DNA from: Burkholderia sp. WSM2232
GTDB lineage: Bacteria; Pseudomonadota; Gammaproteobacteria; Burkholderiales; Burkholderiaceae
Direction of reading: 5' to 3'
Length of the DNA: 64,000 bases
NCBI RefSeq assembly: GCF_000472545.1
Contig: NZ_AWZV01000029.1
Location: 23,237-87,236 of the forward strand
Shown here: positions 9,074 through 18,600 of the stretch, in pieces
Position numbering within the stretch: the first letter of the stretch is position 1
Layout of the letters: the number at the start of each line of letters is the position of its first letter
Position numbers and translations under genes: made by a program
Notes under the pieces: generated by a model
Databases searched by the model: none
Told to the model about the DNA's origin: nothing
What the model saw: the letters and a program-made list of their open reading frames with translations, nothing else

Positions 9074-9286
9074 ATGTCCGGCGCACTCATCCACCGCCCC
9101 GAAGTCGAGGCCGTCAAACCCGAACTTGAAGCCAGCGGCGTCGCCGCCGTGCCGAGCTGGCGTAACGACGGCCGCTGGGAATCGTGGGTGCGCATCGGCA
9201 ACATCACCAGCGGTCCTAGCGAGACCTACGCCACCCGCGACGACGCCATCGCCGCTGGCCACGCATGGCGCGAAACTCATCAATAG
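9074..9286 (+). CDS. Small hypothetical protein of the repeated cassette
   Basis: 70 codons, starting MSGALIHRPEVEAVKPELEA, with a central WRNDGRWESWVRIGNITSG. The same coding sequence, broken, appears at 2230-2480. A hairpin follows 11 bases after the stop. No family is recognised. The conservation of sense codons between the two copies supports a real gene at some time in its history. Confidence 0.45.
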   Translation: MSGALIHRPEVEAVKPELEASGVAAVPSWRNDGRWESWVRIGNITSGPSETYATRDDAIAAGHAWRETHQ

Positions 9287-9297
9287 TAGCGCCAGAA

Positions 9298-9329
9298 ACG
9301 ACAAACCCGGCCGAAGCCGGGTCTGTCGT
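9298..9329 (-). terminator. Hairpin B, probable terminator after cdiI
   Basis: Arms 9298-9311 and 9316-9329 enclose CGAA (TTCG on the minus strand). It is near-identical to the hairpin at 2491-2524 and may serve both the small plus-strand gene and the minus-strand cdi operon. Confidence 0.55.
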
Positions 9330-9410
9330 CTCGCTCGCTGGCCGGGCAATAACCGGCGCAAGCCCTATCCTGCACTCGAATAAAAATCTTCGCCGGCCAA
9401 AGAAGCTAGA

Positions 9411-9635
9411 TCACTCCGGGTCTCGTGGCTTTTCACGATTCAACGCGCGCAACTCTTTCACGAACTGATACGTAATCCCCACGAAGAAAGTGATGTAAAC
9501 AGGCATGCCAGCTAGCATTGGCTTCCAGCCTGCGCCTTTAGCCAATGACACTCCTAGAACAAACACAATCATGGCAATAAGCGAAAGGTAGCCCTTCGCA
9601 AAGCGCCAGAAGATCAACCGCCTTTTGTCATCCAA
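9411..9635 (-). CDS. cdiI: CdiI-type immunity protein, small membrane protein
   Basis: 74 residues if translation starts at TTG 9635, two bases after the cdiA stop. GGGGC in the last codons of cdiA can serve as ribosome site. An open frame extends further upstream inside cdiA, but no better start is seen. Two hydrophobic segments, LIAMIVFVLGVSLA and PVYITFFVGITY, suggest an inner-membrane protein with a short charged C-tail. Position directly after cdiA gives the immunity role. A membrane immunity protein fits a tip that acts on the inner membrane. Confidence 0.6.
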   Translation of the reverse strand: MDDKRRLIFWRFAKGYLSLIAMIVFVLGVSLAKGAGWKPMLAGMPVYITFFVGITYQFVKELRALNREKPRDPE

Positions 9636-9637
9636 CG

Positions 9638-12600
9638 TTAGTGCCCCAATGCCTTTTGAATAACATTCTGGATCGGCCCGGCAGCGCCTTGAAGCATTTG
9701 ATTCGCTATGTTGCCAAACGGGGCCGGCAAGGTTGCCTTGGCCCAAGTCCCGGCAGCAGCCAATCCACTTCCGAGCCCGCCGGACAAGTCTGGGTTGTCT
9801 TGGCGTGTCACCGCCGCAGAACCGAATGCACCCACCCCAGCTACTCCGGCGTTATAACCGTTCGCCGCGATCTTCCCAACCTTACTCATTCCCGAAATGG
9901 CTTCGTCGGCGATTGCGAACGGATACGCCAACCCTCCGACCACACCCGCGATATACGACTTCGGGAAGTTCGGTTGGTCCGGCTGCAACCCCGTCCTGTA
10001 GCTATAAAGATCGCCGAAGTAATCATATGCACCAGCGGTCACCGCCGCCGCGATCGTTTCTGGGCCAAACAACGAAACGCCGAGCGCACCCGCGACATAA
10101 GGCGCGGCCGCGTTCATGTTACCCAGCGCCATTGTGGCATTCTGCGCCGGCGCATTGTTCAGCGTCTGGATCATCTGGTCGCTACAAGCCGGATTCGTAG
10201 CAGCGCAAACCTTCGATAGCATACCGTTCGACGGCCCAACATGCTGCGTCGCATTGTTCAGCGCTTCATTTTGCGCGGTCGTCGCTCCAGCCATCGCGTT
10301 TTGACCGGCGAGCCCGGCGAGACCGCCACCCGCCAGCGTCGCCAGTGCGGTAATTGCAGCAATCTGCCCTTGATCGAGCGGCGCTCCTGTCGGATCTATC
10401 TGGCTAATCACCCACGGCGACAGCACTGCGCTCGTCGCCCCGCCAATGGCCCCGCCCGCGCATCCTGTTCCGAGCGCCGCCGAACTCGCGCAGCCCAATG
10501 CCGCATGCGCAGCGTAATACAGCGGACTATTATTGCTGAAAAGGCCGGACGACTGATTGAACTCGTCGCCAATAAAATTGGCGCCCACAGCAGCAACGTT
10601 TGACACCAGATTATTCTTCAGCGCCTGCCCGAAGCTACCGCCATATATCGCGGTAGATACGCCCGCGCTCACCAGGGAGCGCTCGGCCACATTCATCGCC
10701 GTTTGCCCCACGTCCGCCAAAGTGATAGACGAGTCGGCATAAACGGCGCCATTGCCAACATCACTGAAGCCGCTTGCCCCATTCAGCCCGAGACCGGCGT
10801 CAATTCCAGCGGTGAGCTCCGCGACTGCCACGGCCTTGCCAACGGAACCCCAATCCACTGAGCCTGTGGTGATCATCTGCCCGGCGATGCTGCCAATAAG
10901 TGCGCCAGCTAACGGACCCAAGTAGAACGAGGCGACGATCTCAATCGCGATGCTGAGCACCTGCCCGAATACCCCGAGCCCTCCTTCCTGGACGAACTGG
11001 GTATGCAAGTTGTCGCTCACTGCGACTTGCGAAAATGCGCTGCCGAGCTGCTGCTGGATCTGCGCCAGAATTATCTGCGTGCCGGCCTGGTCGATCGTGC
11101 CGTCCGCATTTAGCTTCTGCAGTGCACCGCCGATCTGACTGAGTGTCTGGACGTTCAGATTCATGTTCGCCGCACTCATGAACCCGCCCGGCTGCACGGT
11201 GGTTCCCGTTTCTTCGACGTAACCGCCCTTCACCTTGCTCCAGATCTGACCAATATCAACCTGGTTCGCCTGGTTGGTCAGAGAATCTGTGTTGACCGTC
11301 AGGGTGTCTGAGGCAGTAATGCTGCCTGTATTCAGAATGCTGCCGCCACTACCCTTGCCAAAGTTGAGCGTGACGTCCTGACCGAAGATATTCCCACCCG
11401 CCGACATCGCACTCGTATCGCTCGGCAGATAGACCTGTGGCATCAGCGCCGTAATCGTGGGACACGTAGCCGTGCCCGTCACGGTGCAAGAAGGGTCCGG
11501 AACCGTCTGCTCGACATACCACAGCATCGGCTTATCGAGCGCGTTGATCTGCGTCTGCGTCAGCGCCTCACCGAGTTGCAGATTGTTCGCTTTTGCGTAG
11601 TCGAGCGCGTTCTGATATAGGTACTTTTTTTCCTGCTCCGTAACGGACGTATTCGTCTTGCTGTCATACGTCAGCCCGTCGATAAAGCTAGCCTTGCCTG
11701 TCTGCTGCAACGCGGCCTGCTGCAGCATCAGGTCTTCTTCCTGAGGGTTGTAGTAGAACAGCGTCGAACTCGGCTGCAGGTTGGCCGGCAGTGCCGTGAG
11801 TAGATCCTGCGGCCCCAGATTGCCCAGCGCCGAGGTACCCAGCGAGTTGTCGACAAACGACGCCTTGCCAGCCACTGGCGTCGGGAGCGCGCCGCCCACT
11901 GCACGCGGCACCGAAAGGTTCAACCCCGGCAGACTCACCGGACTTAGCGAGATCACCTGCGACGGCGCATTGACGCGCGGCGTATAGGTATTGGCCGTCG
12001 TAATCCCATTGATGAGCTTCTGCCCCGTCAAAGTTACTGACGTTCCGATCACGTTGCCGACGTTCTCGATCTGACCGCTCGAGGTGATCGACAGATTCGG
12101 CGCCTGAATCGTCGCCGCGATATTGCCTACGGGCTGCGGCGGATCGATCGTGCCACCGGTGCTCGTGTAAGCGCTACCGTACAGCGCGGTACATTCAGAT
12201 GGCGATCCGCACGCCCACACGTCGTGACGCTTGTCGCTACTGAACATGCCCGTTTCCTGGACCCAATGCGAGTGCCAGTAAGCGTTGAGTGTCTGAGCTT
12301 CGTTGACCACCGGTCCAGCAACCGCAATCGTCGCAGTGTTGCCGGCCGCGATGAGGCTGCCGATGTTGGTCAGGCTACCGGCGTTGATCTGCAGGTTGTT
12401 GCCGGCGCTAATGACGGACGAACTTCCCGACTGCTGATCGACGTAGCCTTCGCAGTAACTCTCCTTGTAACCGCCAGCGGTCATACAGCCGGAATACTGC
12501 TCCTTCATGCCGTAGTTCTCGTGCACGGGAACCGGCGGTGGCAGGTTATTGGTGATCGCGCCCGACACATTAAGCGTTATGTTGTTGCCCGCGACGATGT

Positions 12601-15600
12601 TGCCCGACGTGTTGTTCAGGCTACTTGCGGGCGTCGTCGAACTCGCGGTTGTACCGACACCGCCAATTACGATGTCGTGCCCCGCGAGCAGATTCCCGAA
12701 CGTGTTGTTGATCTGGCCTGCGGCAATCACCAGGTCGTGGCCGGCGTAGATCGTCGCGTCGTTCTGGCTGTAGCCGAACGTCGTCGTGGTGGGATTCGAC
12801 CCGCGGAGGTGGCCTGCAGTGCCGCACGCGGTGCTTGGCACACCGGCCGCACAACCAGTCTGCGTCGAAGAACTCTGCTGGTTGCCGCCCTGGTTCGTCA
12901 GGCTCGCCGCGCCGACCAGAACGTTATTGCCGGCATATAACAAACCCGCGTTAGCGAGGTTGCCGCCATAGATAGCCAGGTTGCTGCCAGCCGCGATCAT
13001 GCCTGTCGGCAACGAGACTGTAGTTGATCCTGTAGCGGTGGGAGCTGCGCCCGGTGCGATGTTAAATTGTGTCGGCGGAAGTGCGTCCCCGACCGTGCAG
13101 TATCCTTGCGAATCGCAGTTGGTGCCGGTCGGGTTACCGGTACCTGCCACCGTAATCACGCCCAGTGCTTTCAACTGCGCAAAGAAACTCGAGAATTGCC
13201 CAGCGTCAACGCTCAGTCCCGTCTGATAGGTTGTGGTGGCGGCAGCAGCACCATTGCTGAGCGACTGCACATTGAGAGTGACATCGCCCTGCGCCGCGAT
13301 TTGCCCACCTTGGTTAGACAGCGAACCCGCCACTAGCGATATCGATCCACCAGCGGAAATCACGCCGGATGTCCCCGGCTGCTGTGTCACGGACGTTTGC
13401 GAAATCGTGGGCAAAGAGAGGGTGACAGACCCAGTCGCAGTCGGGTCGGGCCCATCCGCCACCGTCCATGTTCCGTCGTGATCGTAAAAGGTGACCGTTC
13501 CTGATCCGGCCACGGGCGAAGAGGCGCTCGCATTACCTTGCGGCGACAGAACGTCTCCGAGCGTCGCACTGACAGTGGTCGATCCGGCTGCGAGCTCGCC
13601 TCCGTCTCCGGTTCCTACGTGATGCAGCGACCAGGACGTCTTGGTCCCGGCAACTGCTGACCATAGAAGCGTGGGATCAGTGACCGTTGCAGTCGTCGTT
13701 ACAGGCGCGCTCGGCGCCGTCTGATCATTAACCACCGCCCCCGCACTAATATTGACGTTATTCCCCGCGAAAATAGAACCACCAGTATTCAGCAACGTCC
13801 CTGAGAGATTGAAATTCGCATCCCCCTTTGATTGCGTCGTCGCGCCCTGATTGTCGTAATTCCCGCCAGTGACCGACAGCAGCCCACTAGCCTCCACAGT
13901 CCCGCGATTAACGGTATTCCCATTCAACGCAAGCGTGCCGTCCGCATGCATCACCGCCCCAGCAACATTATTCAACGTCCCATTGAACGTAACGTTGCTG
14001 CCGGTAACCTGCCCAAAGTTCGTGAACGTGCCGTTGGTCGACAGCGTCAGCGGCGCGGTCCCCGTCATGGTCCCGTAGTTGTTGATGCCGTAGACGCCCG
14101 TCAGCGTCACGCCCTGTCCACCGTAATTCCAGGTTCCGGTATTACTGATCGACGCCGCGGTGATCGAAAGCTGCCCACCCTGGCTGATCGTCCCCTGCGA
14201 CGGATCGAACGCCATGTTCATCGCGCTGATGCCCATGTTGCGCTGCGCAAGCAACTGGCCTCCAGCGTTGTAGAAAGAACCGTCGCCGCCGTTGATGGTC
14301 AGCGAGACGTCGCCCGTAGTCGGCCCACCCGGCCCATTGGGATTGCCCGCGAAAATGATCCCGTTCTGATTGTTGAGCGTCCCCGTATTCACATTGAGGC
14401 TGTTGACCGCCATCAACGAGCCGCCGCTGTTGTTGAGCGCGCCGGCCAGCGTAACATTGGTGGTCGAACCATTCACGAGTCCCGCATTCGTGAAGTTTGT
14501 CGCGTTGATCGTCGTCGTAGTGGTCGACGCCAGCGACGCATTCGCCGCGTTTGTCAGATTCGGCGCCGACACATACAGCGCGCCGCCCGACAGCACCTGG
14601 CTCGCGTTGTAGAAGTCGTTGCCCGCGCTCAGCGTCGCTGCGCCGACGGCATCCACCGCCGCGCCCACGAGAGAGAGCTGATTCGATGCCGTCGCGGTCA
14701 GCGCCCCGCCGGCAATCGCCGTCCCCAATGTCACGTTCGTACCGCTGAACTGCATGTTCTGCGTGGACACGACAGACGCGCCGCTCGCATCGAGCGTCCC
14801 CTGCGCACTCACGCTCACATTCTTCGACCCGCCTTGCGAGCCGCTCAACGTGACGTTACCGCCGCTGAGCGTGAACTGCCCTGCCACGGTGCTCGTGCCG
14901 CTCAGCGAGAGCGTCTGTCCGGCACTCATCGTCGTATCGCCGTTGGACGACACGCCCGCCACGCTCACATTGCCCTGTGCGCCGCTGATGTTGACCGCGC
15001 CCATCGACGACACCGCGCCCGCCACCGTCGCATTGTTCGCGGCCTGAAGCGTCACGTTGCCGCCTGACTGCAGATCGCCGCCGAAGCTCACGCTGCCGCC
15101 CGTCGACTTCGCGCTTACATTGCCCACCGCCGTTGTCGCGCCAAGCGACATGTCGCCGGCCGAGGTCGCCGTGAACTGGCCTGCGCCCTGAATCGCGCCA
15201 AGCGTGATACCACTACCGGCGCCTACGGTAATGTCCTTGCCAAAGGTCAGCGAGCCGCCGCCGTTCACAGCGCCGCCCGCGTTGATGTTCGCAAGACCGA
15301 GGCCGAGGAACGTGCCGGTCAGCGTCGCCGTGCTGCCCGCGGCCAACGTCGTATTGCCGTTGACAAGCTCGCCGTTCAACGCGAGCGCACCGCCTGAGTT
15401 CGCGTTGAAATTGCCTTGACTCGTGATCGCACCACCCACGGCAAGGTTGCCGCTCGTCGCAGTCAGCGTCACGTCGCCGTTTGCGCCGATCGTGCCGTTC
15501 GCCGTGACATTGCGGCCAGCACTAAAAGCAAGCGTGCCGGTACTGCTTGCGTTGCCGCCGATGGTTGCGTCGCGCGCGGCATTTATCGTCGCCGTGCTGC

Positions 15601-18600
15601 CGGACGCAAGTGCGCCGTTCACCTTCACGTCGCCCGCGCCGTTATGTCCTTGCGCCTGCAGCGCGAGCGCGCCGCCCGCTTGCGCGGAACCTAGCGAAAG
15701 GTCATTTCCCGCGGTCGCATTGAGCGCACCGTTGGTCGCGACAGCGCCGCTCACGCCGATGCTGCCTCCCGCGCTTAACGTCGCCTGCTGACCGAACGCC
15801 ACAGAGGCCGCGCTGATCGAACCGCCTGCCGTCAACGTGCCGGTGCTCTGCGCGCCGATGCCGCCCGTCAACGTCATGTTGCCGCCCGACGCGAGCTGCG
15901 CATTGCCGCCGACGGTTGTCGCGCCGGAGACGGTCAGTGCCTGTCCGGCGCTTCCTGTGAGATTGCCCTGCGTGGTGACGTTCGCGGCGCTGGCGTTGCC
16001 GTTCGTCGCGGCGAACGTCAGGTTGCCTGCCGAATTCACATCGGCAAGCGCGATGTTGCGGGTTGCGTCGATTGTGGTCGTGCTGCCTGTGTTGATCGCG
16101 CCGCCCACGCTGACATCGCGCGCTGCCTGCACGGCGAGCGCGCCGAGCGCGGTTGCCGCACCGCCAATCGTCACGTCGCCACCCGTTGCGTTGCCGTTTG
16201 CGGTGACGCTCGCATTGCCGGTCACTGCCTGCACGCTGCCCAGTCCAGCGTTGTTGCCGCCCGTCACGGTGACGCTCGCGCCTTGCAACGCGCCGGTCAA
16301 TGCAACGTCATGCGAAGCGTCGAGCGTCGCGGCCTGGGCAAATGCCGCCGCGCCCGCACCGGCAATATCGTGCGATGCCGTGAGCGAGCCGCCAAGCTGA
16401 CCGGCCAGCGTGCCGCTCAGTGCGATGTCACGTCCCGCCTGCACGGTGACGTCTCTCGCCGCGTTGATCTGACCGCCGAGTCGCGTGTCGAGCGCCGAGT
16501 TCAGAGTCAGCGCACCGGAGGTGGTCGTGGTTCCCGTCAGCGCGATGCTGCCGGTGGCCGTCGTCGCGGTGAGATCGCCAGCCGTGGTTTGTAGCGTGCC
16601 GCTTGCCGATACGTCGCGAAGCGCTGTGAGTGTCAGCGAGTCGCCGGTGGTCAGCGATCCGCTCACCAGCACGTCGCGTGCGCCGCTCAGTGTCACGACG
16701 CCCGGAGCGGTGGCCGTGCCGGTGATGGCCGCATCGCCACCGCCAGCGTTGCCGTTCGCGCTCAGCGTCAACGTGCTCGATGAATGGACATCGTGCAGCG
16801 CTGCGTTGTTACCGCCGATCGCACTCACCTCGCTCGCCTGCACGCCGCCCGTCAACGCAATATCGTGTTGCGCCGTGAAGGATGCGGCTTGCGTGAAGGC
16901 CTGCGTACCTGCGCCGCCGATGTCGTGCCCCGCCGTTACCGAACCGTTTGCCTCGCCGATCAGCAGGCCGTTCAGCAGCGCATCGCGGCCGGCGTTCAAG
17001 GTCGCATCACCGACTGCACTCGTGCTCGCCCCGAGCGACAGATCGAGCCCGGTCGCGATGTCGAGCTTGCCGCCGCTGTTGATGCCGCCCGTCGCATTCA
17101 AGCTGCCTTGCTGCGCAGTGAGCAGCGTATTGCCGACCGACTCCACAGCGCCCGCAATGTTGATGTCGTGCTGAGCTTCGATGCCAACCGTCGTGCCGCT
17201 GGCAATCTTGCCGGTCGATGCAACGGACACGTCGTTGCGCGCCGTCGTGCTCACCGCCGCCGCTGCCGCCACCGAACCGTTGACCGTCACATTGCCGGGA
17301 CCGTTAGCCGTATTGGTCCCATTCGCGGTGAGCGCAACGGTGCTCGCCGACTCGACGTTGTTCGTGGCGATGTTGCCCGCAGCCGTCACCTGGACGGACT
17401 GCCCCTGGATCAACCCGCCCTGCGCAACGTCGCGGCCCGCAGCGAGCGTGGCGGCCTGCGCGAACGTCATGGTGCCCGCCCCGCCGATGTCGCGCCCGGC
17501 CGTCGCACTGCCCTGCCCTTGTCCGGCAAGCATGCCGGTCACGTTGATGTCGCGCATTGCCGTGAGCGTCGTGTCGAGCGCAGCGCTCGTCGTGCCGCCC
17601 AGGTTGATGTCGGAGCCGGCCTGCGCATTGAAAGCACCGTTGCTCGCGATCGTGCCTGTCGAAGTGACGTTGCCGTTTTGCGCGTCCAGCGTCGTGTCAT
17701 TGGCCGACTGTATGGAGCCGCTGATGCCGATGTTGTGCCCGGCGTTGAGCGCGACCGCCGCGCCGCCGGTCACAGCGCCGGTGATGTTGAGGTCGTTGTT
17801 CGCTGCGAGCGAAAGACCGGATGCGGCCTGCACGTCATGCAGCGATGCTGAGCCGCGCGCCGTCGTCTGGACTGTACCGCCGCGCAAGGAGCCGCTGAGA
17901 TTCGTATCGCCGCCGGAAGCGACGTTTGCCGCGAGACCAAATGCGCTTGCCGCAGCGCCCGCAATGTTCCCGCCCGCGCTCAGCGTGCCGTTGCCTTGCG
18001 CGACCACTGAACCGTTGATCGTCAGATTCTGGCCGGCTTTGACGGTGAGGTCCGCAAGTGCGGAGGTGCCTTGCGTGCCGAGATCGACCGAGTGCGCCGC
18101 GTCGATCAGCAGGTTGTCGCCGGACTGAATATTGCCTGTGCTGACGAGCGACCCGTTCGCGTTCTTAAGCGTGACGTCGCCGTTCGATGCAACACTTCCC
18201 GTAACCGCCGTATTGCCGCCGCTCGTCACGCTCAATGCGTTGGCGCTCTGCAATGCGCCGCTCACTGACGTGTCGCCGCGGGAACTCAGCGACGCAGTGG
18301 AAAGCGAAGCAACCAGCCCGTTCACCGCAAGCGTGCCGCCTGACGCCGTCACCTGCAGCGCGTTGTTGGCCTGCACGTTGTTCAGCGTCACCGACTGACC
18401 CGCTGACAGCGAAACCGCCGCGCCTTGCAGGGAGCCCGTCACCGAAAGATCATTTGCCGCGGTGATGCTCGTATCCTTGACGAAGCCGCTGCTGCCGCCC
18501 GCGCTAACGTCGTGGCCTGCATCGAGCGTTGCCGCGCCCTGCCCCGCCAGCGTGCCGCCAATCACGATGTCGTGCCCTGCCGTTAGCGTCGTGTCTCCGG

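Larger units (their letters stand above)
8694..9383 (+). pseudogene. Hypothetical protein remnant inside cassette copy B
   Basis: The first part reads like a real protein, with TVKLIRVERDAASSRARQKI, GSFRRDD and PAEAAAIWRDLSNVA. It resembles a short accessory-region protein I have seen in Burkholderia but cannot name. After about residue 120 the frame degenerates into arginine/serine/proline-rich translation that overlaps the next small gene, which suggests a frameshift near 9050. It lies opposite in strand to the CDI genes. Its function is unknown. Confidence 0.4.
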
